Part shown: positions 34,601-45,103 of the stretch, piece by piece
Position numbering within the stretch: the first letter of the stretch is position 1
Layout: every line of letters starts with the position of its first letter
Assembly: GCA_027627225.1 (NCBI GenBank)
Contig: CM051025.1
Span: 49,970,181-50,034,180, forward strand
Direction: 5' to 3'
Source of the DNA: Congeria kusceri
Taxonomy: Eukaryota > Mollusca > Bivalvia > Myida > Dreissenidae
DNA: 64,000 nucleotides
Notes under the pieces: generated by a model
Databases searched by the model: none
What the model saw: the letters and a program-made list of their open reading frames with translations, nothing else
What the model was told of the DNA's origin: nothing
Translations under genes and position numbers: made by a program

Positions 34601-37600
34601 TATCTGATCATGGAATGAGTACAAACGTTACAGGCCATTCGGTCCTGATAACTTCGTATCTGATCATGGAATGAGTACAAACGTTACAGGCCATTCGGTC
34701 CTGCTACCTTCGTATCTGATCATGGAATGAGTACAAACGTTACAGGCCATTCGGTCCTACTACCTTCGTATCTGATCATGGAATGAGTACAAACGTTACA
34801 GGCCATTCGGTCCTGCTACCCTCGTATCTGATCATGGAATGAGTACAAACGTTACAGGCCATTCGGTCCTGCTACCTTCATATCTGATCATGGAATGAGT
34901 ACAAACGTTACAGGCCATTCGGTCCTGCTACCTTCATATCTGATCATGGAATGAGTACAAATGTTACAGGCCATTCGGTCCTGCTACCTTCATATCTGAT
35001 CATGGAATTAGTACATATGTTACAGGCCATTCGGTCCTGCTACCTTCATATCTGATCATGGAATTAGTACAAATGTTACAGGCCTTTCGGTCCTGCTACC
35101 TTCATATCTGATCGTGGAATGAGTACAAATGTTACAGGCCATTCGGTCCTGCTACCTTCATATCTGATCATGGAATGAGTACAAATGTTACAGGCCATTC
35201 GGTCCTGCTACCTTCAATCTTTCACAAGAGAGGCTGAAAAATAGCCAGTCAGGTCGTCCGGTCAGACACTTTTTGGAATGTCTGTGATATCTTTATACAT
35301 GTATATGTTTGACAATTTGTTTAAAATGTACAGCTGATAAAATTATGTTAAAAAATATAACAAGGTTAGCTATTTGGAACGCAAATGGTTAATAAATCAT
35401 ATTCAAAGAGCAATCAAGAGGTAAAGCAGCCACAAAGTTTTATGATTACAATTTCTTCTGCTTTAAGTGTTGTTGTGTTAAGGACATATTAAATGGGCGT
35501 ATCAACGGTAGGTCCACAATAACATCTGCAAAAATTAAGTTCATTTACAGATAATTAATACTGAAGCATTATTAAATATGATGACTTTAGTTTCTATGAA
35601 CAATTGGCAAATGTATATTATTTTATTATATAAACTGTGGTCATTGGGCGCAAGAAAATTAGTAGTACAGTAATCTCCCCTTGTAAGGATATTGAGCGGA
35701 TCATAGAATTTATATCGCTATATCCGAATATCGTTACATCTGTAAATAGACAACCAAAAACATGCGCATACAAGAATTTAAGACGGGACGTAGCACAAAC
35801 CATATTACATGAAAATTCATTTAACGTAGAACTATGCATAATGAAAGAACATCACGAAATGCAATTTAATAAATAATCAGGATAATTATCAAAGGTCACT
35901 ATATTGATTTATTTTGCATAATTTTCACAGCCTGTGTCCAGTTAAATAACTTCTTAATAATCAACATCAGGTCACTCTATACTACCAGAAGCAACCAATG
36001 GTCATCTATACGTATCAACTTCATTCATGATTTTTCTCAATACACTAATTTTAATTGATTACCACATCACTGATTATTAAATCAAGCCCACCCTATAACT
36101 GTTCAGCTGGAACAATGTTTTTCACACCTGTTACAGACTCCCAAAATCAAAACAAAAGGGGAGTATTTGCAACTGGGCCGTGAAAACTACATTGTCATAC
36201 CTGAAACTTCGCAATATGTGATATCGTTACAACCGATGATATACCAATCAAAATACGTAAGGACCTGGCCAGGACCTTGGACTCAGCATCATTACATGTG
36301 GTATATCACTACAGGTGGAGTTTACTGTATTTGTAAAATCTACATGTAGTTGTAAAATCGATAAGAATAAAATGTACATGTTGTTTCCTTAAAGTGATGT
36401 TCCTTACAAGCACACCATTTATAAACGTTGCATAGCGTTAGGAATAGTTCATTGAAGTACACCATTTTTAGGTATGAATTTCCATCCTATAGAAACTGTG
36501 CTTCCAGAAATTCTTTTTTTTTTCTTGGCATATATGTTTTTTTATAAAGATTCCATCAATAAATTGTAACTCATTGAAAAATACATGCCAAAAACAGTAA
36601 ACTGTCATGCTAAAATATAATGTATTATATATGTATGCGAAATACCGAAGATATGCCCTTTAATTACCAACAATGCCTGCAGCTTCAATGATAACAATGT
36701 CACAGGTTTCTGGAACAAACAATTTCATTAACTCGATCAGGTTCATGCATATGAGTGTTCCTTCACTGATATGAAGCAGTTCCGCCAACTCCTCCCGTCT
36801 TTTCACACACAAGTCAGCCAAGGATGTGTTCATCGAATCGTGGCAAAATACTATCACTGTTTTCGGTTCAGAGAATAAGTTCTGAAAAGAACAAATCAAA
36901 AGGATTACGATACAAAAGCTCGACCTTTTCAAAACCATCATAACCAAATTATAAACATTTATTTTATAAGTATTTCAAGCTTCTAACCAGATTCTCAAAA
37001 CTTTCTACCATTTGTGCGGTTTTACATTATTATATAATATTTTAAACAGGCCAATCAACATATATTTGGAACATATATATAACAGTATAACAAGTGTTAC
37101 AAATTACAAGGTTATTATGATCTGTCAGGGGCGTGCCCAGGCATATGCATGTTAGCTTGTGTGTTGCTTAGTTGAAACTTTAAAACTGTTTAAAAAGTCT
37201 TTATAAGGAAACCTCATTTGGATGAGGTACGTCTTATCAAAAACATTAACAAAGTAAATTTTTGTAAAACTCTGTTTTAAAATTCATGCAAAATATTGTG
37301 TTGAAAATGGGATACTTTATTAGAAGAACAACATGTGAAGTGTTTAACGTTTATTGAAGAAAAGCATTCCCTTTTAACACTACATGTGTAACACCCTGTT
37401 TACTACATCTTCGCCATTCTTGAAACAAAACAAATCAGGAGACATGTTCCTGTAACCACCACCAGCTTCAGCGTGTATTCCAGATTCAACTTCAGACACG
37501 CCCCTGTCTGTTAGCTCTTTTAGTCTAGTAGTAAACTTAAAGGGAAGCTATATCCTTATTCTAAGACAAAACTGGCAAATTGAAAGTGATATATACATGC

Positions 37601-39512
37601 CAATCTGCATGTAAGCTGACACTTAACATTTGATGGTGAAAATCTTGGAATTTACAAAACTTGCTATATTAAATATTCTTTTATTGCTATAATTTGCTTA
37701 TGAGAAAAATGCTCAGCTAAAAAAACACTATATCTATCATAACATTAGATCCTGGACTTCAACAGAATAAGGGTCAACTCGGCCCAAATACCAAGTCGGC
37801 CTGGTCGAATTTGGCCCACTGATGAATTCAGCCCACTCTAACTCAGACCAAATTTTTTAAAGCATGTTAAATAATAGACTTATTTACCATTTTGTCACGC
37901 TATTTCGTTGGCACACAGGGCTTTCATTAACTTTTGAAAACTGGAAGCTTGAGCTTCCTGGCCTGTGAGTTTGGAAGTTTTGCTCATAATATTTAGAAGT
38001 TTTGACAGTGTTGCGCTACATAAGTCCTGAGCATTTCAGAAATGAAATAAAGTATAAAATTCAAGTTTTTTGAAGGTCAGTTTTTTTTCATCAAGTGTTT
38101 ATATGCCAATGTATTCAGTGAAAGGGGTATACATTTAGATACATTACTTAATTTTTCTTCTTTTTACTTGTTAATCCTTACATGATGGAACTTCCGTGGC
38201 TGCAATTTTGAAAGTTCTGCAACTTCCATGGCTGCAATTTTATGGAAGTCCTGTAACTGACAAACTTCCCTTAATGACAGCCCTGCATAGAACCAATGGA
38301 TTCCCAACATTTCACACCCTTTGTGCATTTTATCACACCTTCTAATACATGCAAAACACACCCTTCTTTTCATTTTATTTGAATAGTGGGCCGAGTTGGA
38401 CCAGACCTAATTAGATCGGGCAAGTTGACCCGATACCACTAAAACATACCCTAAGGAATCTCATAGTGTTCCAGACACTATCTTCTCCTGTTGAACAAGA
38501 AAATCCAATTGATCTCCGTTTGAGTTTGATGGTGTTCACTATTTTTCTCCACAGCTGGCATACCCTAAACACAAACCATTAAGAAACATGGTGATTTCAG
38601 TGTTATTCATCACATGCAAAAACAGAAGTAAAGCTTTGGGAGTAATTAACTAGCAATTTCATGCATTTTTTAACAAAGCAATTATATTAAACAGTACCGA
38701 TATAACATTTTTTCAGCAATAATATTCAATTGTTTATTATTAACCATTCACTCCATAACAGGACCATTTCACATTGTTTACTTGCCACATGGCATATACT
38801 AGAATTAGACTAATTAAAGGGACTTGTTCACAGATTGTCAAAATGACATTTTCCCAACTTTTTGTCACAGATTCAAAAAATAAAAGAACACTGTACACCA
38901 GGGAGCGAAATGACACTAATGGCGTAGACTCATTATGAAAATACAGTTTCGTTTATGAATAGTGAACATTTGAAATTGATAAAATTATAAAGCGTTACAA
39001 ACGCCAAACGATTGAATAATTTGGAATGTTTCTGTTGTTTCCGTTAAATTTTGTAACAACACGTGGATCACTTATATCAAGTATTAAACGCAGGCTTCTT
39101 ATAACAGTCCGGATGGCCGAGTGGTTACGGCGATAACCTTTTAATCCAAAGGGCACTGGTTCGAGCCCCGATAGGGACAAACTTTTTTCTTTTCATTTCT
39201 CTTTTTTAATTCTATTCTTGTTATTATAATGGAGCTCTAGAGTTCCGATGTTTAAATCTAACAATTTAAGGCATTTAATGACACACTTCAAAAAATGTCC
39301 CAATCTGTGAACAAGTCCCTTTAAGAGAAATGGATAATATTGCAACAAATCTTTAAAGATTCAAGATGACAGGTTTACCTGGCTGACTTGTACAAATCAA
39401 TGTACGGCAAGAAACTAAGAATCAACTCCACAACCGAATATACCGATGTTAACGTCTGAGAAACATCAACTTTCCAACCACCGCCCAATTCCTGCTTTGT
39501 TTTGGTCGCCAT
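31225..39512 (-). CDS. FBXO22: FBXO22 orthologue, complete, five exons
   Basis: Exons in coding order are 39512-39379, 38564-38450, 36881-36668, 33545-33257 and 31657-31225. All junctions keep phase and give a 394-residue protein, close to the roughly 400 residues of vertebrate FBXO22. Residues about 25-65 form an F-box (VVELILSFLPYIDLYKSARV, then CQLWRKIV), which binds SKP1. The C-terminal third has the FIST-C type signature of FBXO22: ACVGRG at 318-323, PLFGLFGDGEIGC at 345-357, LFHSYTT at 380-386. Known FBXO22 is the substrate receptor of an SCF ubiquitin ligase acting on targets such as KDM4 demethylases and BACH1; that role is taken from the family. Start: the ATG at 39512 in context CAAAATGGCG, just before the F-box. 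Introns 1-4 hold MITEs, a 56-bp satellite and dispersed repeats. The nearest upstream gene is not in view. Confidence 0.93.
31960..32720. repeat. Dispersed tandem repeat in FBXO22 intron 4
   Basis: About four diverged ~160-bp units share GAAAACTGTTGGACTTAGAG, CATAACTCCACAGTTCCT and TATGCCCACAAACAT phrases. The block ends with CCGACCGACCGACAGACCAAC and GATATGGGGCATC. Confidence 0.75.
33257..33545 (-). CDS. FBXO22: FBXO22 exon 4: central FIST region
   Basis: A long T-tract acceptor (TTTTTTTTTAG|GTACAA) and donor AACG|GTAAGA bound 289 nt. It encodes residues 155-250 plus two bases, including SQALKACFLFCTKPGFLGKP and a VLVAGAFVASIYS strand that aligns by position with the 'ILAGG' segment of vertebrate FBXO22. 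Confidence 0.92.
33746..33989. mobile_element. Inverted-repeat MITE next to the 56-bp satellite (244 bp)
   Basis: The left end CAGTTGCTCAAAACTTCAAC is inverted at the right end (GTTAAAGTTTTGAGCAACTC), and GTTAAGCTAACAGCC pairs with GGCTGTTAGCTTAAC. The interior is AT-rich. It lies in FBXO22 intron 3. Confidence 0.8.
33990..35217. repeat. 56-bp satellite array (~22 monomers) in FBXO22 intron 3
   Basis: The monomer CATGGAATGAGTACAAACGT + TACAGGCCATTCGGTCCTGC + TACCTTCATATCTGAT repeats with very few differences. Variants (ATTAGTAC for ATGAGTAC, AAATG for AAACG, TTCGTA for TTCATA) are clustered, which suggests local homogenisation. Confidence 0.95.
35218..36667. other. FBXO22 intron 3, remainder
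   Basis: AT-rich intron without a recognised element. A frame of about 80 codons at 35637-35876 has no supporting signals. Confidence 0.5.
36668..36881 (-). CDS. FBXO22: FBXO22 exon 3: start of FIST-like domain
   Basis: Acceptor TTCTTTTCAG|AACTTA and donor GTTG|GTAATT bound 214 nt encoding residues 84-154 plus one base. The segment NLFSEPKTVIVFCHDSMNTS is followed by an amphipathic region ending IVIIEAAGIVG. It matches the N-terminal, less conserved part of the FIST region by position only. Confidence 0.9.
37126..37506. mobile_element. MITE with CAGGGGCGTG ends (381 bp)
   Basis: CAGGGGCGTGCC at the left is inverted at the right (ACACGCCCCTG). The 5 bases TCTGT stand on both sides and may be all or part of a target duplication. 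The element lies in FBXO22 intron 2. Confidence 0.7.
37771..38431. mobile_element. Inverted-repeat element containing a second MITE
   Basis: GGGTCAACTCGGCCCA at the left pairs with GGGCAAGTTGACCCG at the right, with further GTCGGCCTGGTC / GACCAGACC pairing inside. At 37916-38285 it contains a second element with CAGGGCTTTCATTAAC / CTTAATGACAGCCCTG ends. It lies in FBXO22 intron 2, about 18 bp from the exon 2 donor. Confidence 0.65.
37916..38285. mobile_element. Nested MITE with CAGGGCTKTCATTAA ends (370 bp)
   Basis: A 15-bp inverted repeat with one mismatch bounds the element. Near the right end it has two copies of AACTTCC(A/G)TGGCTGCAATTTT. A clean 8-bp target duplication was not seen. Confidence 0.65.
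38450..38564 (-). CDS. FBXO22: FBXO22 exon 2: second half of F-box
   Basis: Acceptor TGTTTAG|GGTATGCC and donor CTTAGG|GTATGT bound 115 nt encoding residues 45-83, starting RVCQLWRKIVNTIKLKRRSI. The Trp in CQLWRKIV is the usual conserved F-box Trp. A MITE ends only about 18 bp downstream of the donor. Confidence 0.92.
38818..39320 (+). mobile_element. TTAA-flanked element carrying a tRNA-like unit, copy 1 (503 bp)
   Basis: AGGGACTTGTTCACAGATTG at the left is exactly inverted at the right (CAATCTGTGAACAAGTCCCT), and TTAA stands immediately on each side (38814-38817, 39321-39324). In the middle is a tRNA-like unit (39107-39178) with a T-run after it. The combination of a piggyBac-type boundary with a Pol III-like interior is repeated at 55361. 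It lies in FBXO22 intron 1. Confidence 0.85.
39107..39178 (+). other. tRNA-like unit (Ser/Leu-type D arm) inside TTAA element
   Basis: GTCCGGATGGCCGAGTGGTT is a typical class II (Ser/Leu) tRNA 5' half including the A box, and GGTTCGAGCCC is a good B box. The anticodon loop reads CTTTTAA but its stem does not pair and the long variable arm is missing. TTTTTT follows 4 bases after the 3' end. A functional tRNA is unlikely; a Pol III promoter is plausible. Confidence 0.65.
39379..39512 (-). CDS. FBXO22: FBXO22 exon 1: start codon and first part of F-box
   Basis: The exon encodes residues 1-44 plus two bases of codon 45, beginning MATKTKQELGGGWKVDVSQT. Its donor is GCCAG|GTAAAC. The F-box helices begin near residue 25. 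The intron falls inside the F-box, and the split Arg codon is completed by exon 2. Confidence 0.93.
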
Positions 39513-39540
39513 TTTGGGTCACATGACACTAAAATTTATT
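39513..39540 (-). promoter_or_regulatory. FBXO22 proximal promoter motif: E-box next to the start codon
   Basis: Just upstream of the ATG on the minus strand is GTCATGTGAC, a palindromic-type E-box matching the MITF/TFE M-box core TCATGTGA. The start codon itself lies in CAAAATGGCGAC, which resembles the YY1 element often overlapping start codons. The motifs are seen directly; their activity is inferred. Confidence 0.4.
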
Positions 39541-39695
39541 AAGGGCTACACAACACCACATATTAACGACTTCCTGTGTCAACCTTAAAGTCAATGGGGA
39601 GTTTGCGTGGACCAACGAATAATTTGGCAAATGCACGGTCTGGAAACCGTGAAAAAGAAGCGCTTACCGTGTCAATACCATAATTATCCTGGCAA

Positions 39696-39931
39696 TCAAA
39701 AAGAAGATCCACAAGCACCACTATTACAAACAGTGTTAGTGTCTTGCATATTGCGAGTAGTTATTTCGCTCACTCGAGTTTTTGCACTTGATCGGCATAG
39801 TTTCTGGAAATGATTCAGCTTTCCACACGTGTGGAACTGTTTTCCATGGACAGGACACTTGTTCTTTGGATGTGAACGTCCACATTTTCCACATGTTGTG
39901 GGTTTCCGCGGTTGCTGTTTCTTGGACGTTT
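39696..39931 (-). pseudogene. Retrotransposon gag zinc-knuckle fragment
   Basis: A minus-strand frame closed by TGA at 39696-39698 encodes SKKQQPRKPTTCGKCGRSHP, continuing KNKCPVHGKQ and FHTCGKLNHFQKLC. The first motif is an intact C-x2-C-x3-H-x4-C zinc knuckle; the second has Phe where its first Cys should be. An in-frame TAA stops it upstream. This is the pattern at the gag end of Ty3/gypsy-like elements. No protease, RT or LTR was seen nearby. Confidence 0.65.
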
Positions 39932-40149
39932 ATTCTACTACTGATAAGCATGTGGCTTGCGCCGGGTAATATTCAATCACGCATGCGCAATGAGATAGCC
40001 ATATATACACTACAGTATTCAAAATTTTGGGGCAATTATGAGTTACGGTTCTTGTATGTTTCACTTACTCTTGCTGTCTTAAATCGTTCTGTGAAGAATC
40101 AACAAATGCCTTTTATCATTTTTTAATTATGCTTTACACAGTCATTAAT

Positions 40150-42080
40150 AAAGGGAAGTATGGCCCCGTATTAATGACAATATTATGCTCTGGACAATTA
40201 TTTGACCTTTGACCTTGATTAGTGACCTCGACCTTTCAGCAACAGACCTGCAAGAGCACGTCTCATGCCGTCTCATAATTCTTATCACTTCTGCCAAGTA
40301 ATCTGAAAATTCTTCCATGCCGGACAAATTTATACTTAGGTCAAAGACAATGGCTTAATTCTTATCACTTCTGTCAAGTAATTTGAACATTTTTCCATGT
40401 CGGACTAAATTATGCTCCGGACAGAGTCCATGGTATTAATTCTTATATTTGACCTTTGACGTTTGAGTGTGACCTTGACCTTGGACTTAGCTCTTGCGCG
40501 TGACATGCCGTCTTATAATGGTTATTACTTCTGCCAAATTATTTGAAATTCCTTCAATGCTGGACAAAGTTATTGCCTGGGCAAGAATCTTAACATGTAT
40601 ACATATACTTAAACGTTGACCTTTAAGTGTGATCTTGACACTGGACCAAGGCACATGGTTCTTGCACGCGACACACCCTCTCATAATGATTATCACTTCT
40701 GCAAAGTAATTTGAAAATCCTTCCCTGCTGGAAAAATCATGCTCCAGACAGTGTCTATGGTTTCAGTTCTTATATGAGACCTTTGACCTTTATGTGTGAC
40801 CTTGACCAGGAACCTAGGGACAAGGTTCTTGCGCGCGACATACGGTGTCAACATGCTTATCACTTCTGCCAATTACTAGTATTTGAAATTCTCTCTCCAC
40901 TGGACAAAATTATGGCCCGGACAGTGTCTTTGGCTTAAATTCCTAATAAGTTTGACATTTGAACTTAAAGTATGACCTTGATACTGGACCTGGGAACCTG
41001 GTTCTTGCACGCGACACACCATCCCAACATGCTTAATATTTTTGCAAAGTTATATGCAATTCCTTCATTGCAGGACAAAATTATGATCCGGACAGGTTCT
41101 ATGGCTTAAATTCGTATATTTGACCTTGGACCTTTAAGTGACCTTGACCTTGGACCTAGGGACCAGATTCTTGCACGCGACACACCGACTCACAATGCCT
41201 AACACGTGTGCCAAGTTATTTGAAATTCATTCCATGCTGGACAAAATTATGCTCCGGACGGGGTCGATGGCTTAAATTCTTATATTAGACCTTTGACCTT
41301 TAAGTGTGACCTTGACTTTGGAACTAGGGACTTGGCTCTTGCGCGCGACACACCGTCTCACCATGCTTAACAATTGTGCCAATTTATTTGAAATTCCTTT
41401 CACGCTGGACAAAACTAGGACAGGGTTTATGGCTTTAATTTTTATATTTGATATTTGACCTTAAGTGTGACCTTAACTTGGACCTAGGGTCCTACTTCTT
41501 GCGCGCGACACACCGTCTCGTTATGCTTAACATTTCTTCCAAGTTATTTGAAAATCCTAATGCTGGAGAAAAAAAAGTATGCTCTGGACAGGGTCTATGG
41601 CTTAAATTCTTATATTTTACATTTGACCTTTAAGTGTGACTTTGACCTTGGACCTAGGGTCCTGGTTCTTGCGCGCCACACACCGTCTCATTATGCTCAA
41701 CATTTCTGCCAAGTTATTTGAAAATCCTCCAATGCTTGACCAAATTATGCTTGACAGGGTTATTGGCTTAAATTCTTATATTTGACCTTTGACATTTAAG
41801 TTTGACCTTGACCTTGGACCTAAGGACCTGATTCTTGCGCACGACACATCGTCTCACCATGCTTAAAACTTGTGCCAAGTTATTTGAAATTGCTTCAATG
41901 CTGGACAAAATTATGCTCCGGACAGCATCTATAGCTTAAATTCTTATATTTGACATTTGACCTTTAAGTGTGACATTGACCTTGGACCTACGGCCCTGGT
42001 TTTTGAGCGCGACACACATTCTCATCATGCTTAACATTTCTGCTTAGTTATTTGAAAATCCTCCAATACTGGACAAAGTT
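40150..42080. repeat. ~170-bp satellite array (about 11 diverged monomers)
   Basis: Each monomer contains GACCTTTAAGTGTGACCTTG, ACCTTGGACCTAGGGAC, TTCTTGCGCGCGACACACCG and CCAAGTTATTTGAAA, then GCTGGACAAAATTATGCTCC. Copies differ by roughly 10-20 percent, so the array is old. It runs into a CATACGTA microsatellite and a run of about 13 C at 42160-42175. Confidence 0.88.
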
Positions 42081-42089
42081 ATTATCCGG

Positions 42090-42180
42090 ACAAGAATCCG
42101 AACATACGTACATACGTACACACGTACATACGTACGTACCACCAGACCGGGTATACACTATGTGCCCCCCCCCCCCACCC
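42090..42180. repeat. CATACGTA microsatellite and poly-C
   Basis: Repeats of CATACGTA/CACACGTA are followed by ACCAGACCGGGTATACAC and a poly-C run. It caps the satellite. Confidence 0.85.
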
Positions 42181-43724
42181 ACATGATAGATGGTGGGGCA
42201 TAAAAACATTTGCGTTGACGCGATATATAGCTGTCACCTTCACAAATGATATAGTTATCACGTTCGAAGGCGCGCAGCACGCAAAACTTAAATATTTTGA
42301 TTACCATCTATTAACCATCGTACCCACACATGTGCCAGGTTTTGCACTACATGTATAATTTGCCACAACGACTAACAACTATTATGACTTTCTTGTAAAA
42401 GTTGGGAGTAATTTGTCAAAATCTTAAGGAGCCTGTACAAGGCGTGAATGTGTTTGTTTGATTAAGGCCCTGTCACACTGTAGGGAATTCTACGAGTTCT
42501 GGCGAGTCGTAAATCGCCAAAGCTCGCCTGTTGTCGTGTAGATCTTGTATACATGTCTTTCTATGTCGCAGTGATGTCTTCTTATGTCGACAGATCTCGC
42601 CAAGTATCGGCGAGAATTTCAAACCATTGAAGGAATATCGCGCACTCTCGAACACATTCCGTAGACATGGCTTCCCTTTTCGTAGTGTTTTGTCGTATAT
42701 TATCGTTCTACGACATAACACGAGTTTTCTGCGAGTTTAGGAGACTTTACTACGACATATACTCGTCCAAAACCTTATAAGTCGCACAGACTTGTACATT
42801 CAATGCAGACTTCCATAAAATGGCCGGCAAATTTAAAGTTTGTCCGACATTTATTTACCAAGAATCGGTCCGACCGTCCGACAGCTTTTCAACACTTATT
42901 TCTATATGTAACTGGATAAAAAAAACTAATATCGGAGCAATTGAATACAGCTCCGCTATATCGTGATCCGCATTTTGTGAATTGGTCGTAGATCTGATCA
43001 TTATTTTGTTTTCATGCTCTTTAATGATTATCTTATTACCCCAATTGCCGTTAATAATGCCGTTTGGTACGGATTTTCACGATTTCATCGCTACTTTTTC
43101 ATTTAAACTCGTGATATGCGACAAACAATAACACGACCCGCGCAACATTAAAGTGTAACAGTTTGACGTCTTCAGCTTTCACTGCAGTCACTTCAATTAG
43201 CAGCCTAATTTCTAACAGCTGAGGGTCGAGAAAAACTGCACATTGTCCACGTGGTAGGTGTTCACAGTCACCGCGTATACACTGCTTTCGCGTTTCAGTT
43301 GTAAAATAAAGGGTGTCTACACAAGTTCTAGACTGAGTTAAAATAGGACACATACAATTTGCATATCCTTCGCGATTTTATAGACACCTTATTGTTTTGC
43401 TCTACAAAACTTGTATAAAAAAAGTCCATATTTCACAGTTCTTTGCGCTACTAAATTTTTATTTCACTGTCAATACGTCCACGCTTTCCATGTGGATGAC
43501 GGGACGTTGTGATTGTCAGCATAATGTTCGCGGGCTTTTTTTTTTAGCTAACCACGGGTTTTACATGAACAACATGTGCATGCTAAATGTAAATAGAGTA
43601 CGTGTGTATGTCTCGAAACAGTAAAATTCGGATAGGCGTTTCGGATTTGCGTTGTCATATCGTAGTTTGATATTAATTAAATGTATGGTTGTTAACAACA
43701 ATGAAAAAGGTGACCAGAGGGGGT

Positions 43725-43765
43725 AATCACGTGATGATCAAAAGGGAATCAAAATGGCGACGTTC
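43725..43765 (+). promoter_or_regulatory. Promoter-like arm end: TCACGTGA plus CAAAATGGCGAC
   Basis: A palindromic E-box TCACGTGA lies about 20 bp before CAAAATGGCGAC, a YY1-like start-codon element. The other arm has the same pair in inverted orientation near 47820-47860 (AAAAATGGCGAC). Conservation of both motifs in diverged arms suggests function; activity is inferred. Confidence 0.4.
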
Positions 43766-45103
43766 TTGCAGAAACAGGTATTTTTTGCCTTTTTATACTC
43801 TTTAATAGTGTGCTTTAATATTTTAATACCGTCCACTTTCCAGCCATATCAGTTAGAAAGTATTTAACGTTTGTTTCGTGAATGTCCTCGCCCTAGATCT
43901 TGACTTTATTCGGTGCACATTTTCTAAGCGGGAACTGTTTTCCATGTAATTTGTGATCGTTACCGGGTTTCACGTAGGAAATCCCTCTCTCAGCATGAAA
44001 TTAGATAAATTGCAAAAACAAAAATGTGTTCGGAATATTCTTTGAATGTTTATAAATGTGTTTCGCTAGGGTCAGGCATGTCAGAATCTTTTTTTCAAGT
44101 TGTACGCACCAAAAATGTTTTATGATCTAAACGGGACCCACATCTGATATGATCACAATGGGGTCCAGTTTTAAGTCAGAAAACAGAGAAACTCATTTAA
44201 AGCTTTTCTGATCTAAACTGAAACTTGCAATCATGCTCTGGGCGAGGTATCTAATAACTAGGACGAGACCTGTCGAATCTAAACCAAATAAGAAGCAAGT
44301 GCTCTTTTGTAACATGAAAGTGACATTTGACATGTATGTCATTTCTTGTCAAAATACCGCATATACATAGTTTTAGAATTTAATTTGTTTTCAATTTTCC
44401 AGTGCTACATTGAATCATCAGATGACGAGCATTGCTACTATACACAGTCCTGTGGTATGTAATGACTTGATTTGCTTCCATGTAGGTTCCATTATCGCCC
44501 GTCCTTTATGATGCTTCTTAGGAACAAAAAAGCAAAAGTGTCAATGCTTTAAAATATTTTTTTCTATTTCTTAAATACATTTACGTGTGTTTCTGTTTAA
44601 AAATAATATCACATTAAACAAACAAGTATCGATTAAAACGTTTTAAATCTGAACAGCCATATTATTTCAGAAGGGAAAATGCCTGTGTTAATATTTGTGT
44701 TTATTATTTTAAGTTAAAATTTTAATAGCTTTAAATAAGTGAATTCAATGCAACCACTTTGTATTTTATATTGCAGTGACCAGACATATAAATTTTCCGA
44801 TGATATGAATTTGTATTCTCTAATAGTATTTAGACAGAATTAACTTAGTTTGTTAACATTTGTTCAAGAGAAAACATAAGACAACATTTGTAATCATTTT
44901 ATTCAGATTCTGGTGTGCTTCAATCACCCTGGTGCAGCATTGGGAAAGACCTGACAAGATGCGTTGTCTACTGCAAAGCTACACAGTCACTGACTCATCT
45001 CTTATTCAAGATACTGCACAAAATTAAGGTGCCGGGTTTAAATAAAAGTTGTGAGACTAAATATTTACAATGTGGTGGTAAATCAAATGTCTCAAAAAAG
45101 TAA
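43754..45103 (+). CDS. Three-exon small protein gene inside inverted-arm element, unknown function
   Basis: Exons 43754-43777, 44403-44454 and 44907-45103 join in phase to 90 residues. Exon 1 is MATFLQKQ with donor ACAG|GTATTT. Exon 2 has a strong acceptor (TTTTCAATTTTCCAG) and donor GTG|GTATGT and encodes CYIESSDDEHCYYTQSC. Exon 3 (acceptor TTTTATTCAG) encodes DSGVLQSPWCSIGKDLTRCV and a hydrophobic-basic stretch THLLFKILHKIKVP, ending at TAA. AATAAA signals follow at 45291, 45443 and 45520. Several Cys residues are present, but no known zinc-binding spacing. I do not recognise the protein. The start lies in one inverted arm, so the promoter belongs to the element. Confidence 0.5.

Noticed and set aside
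29290..35217. CRISPR-like regular arrays
   Set aside because: The 57- and 56-bp units repeat head to tail without unique spacers, in a eukaryotic intron/intergenic setting.
35637..35876. 80-codon plus-strand frame in FBXO22 intron 3
   Set aside because: No ATG, no splice signals, antisense to the host gene, no recognisable motif.
39107..39178. Functional tRNA gene
   Set aside because: The anticodon stem is unpaired, the acceptor stem is mismatched and the variable arm is missing.
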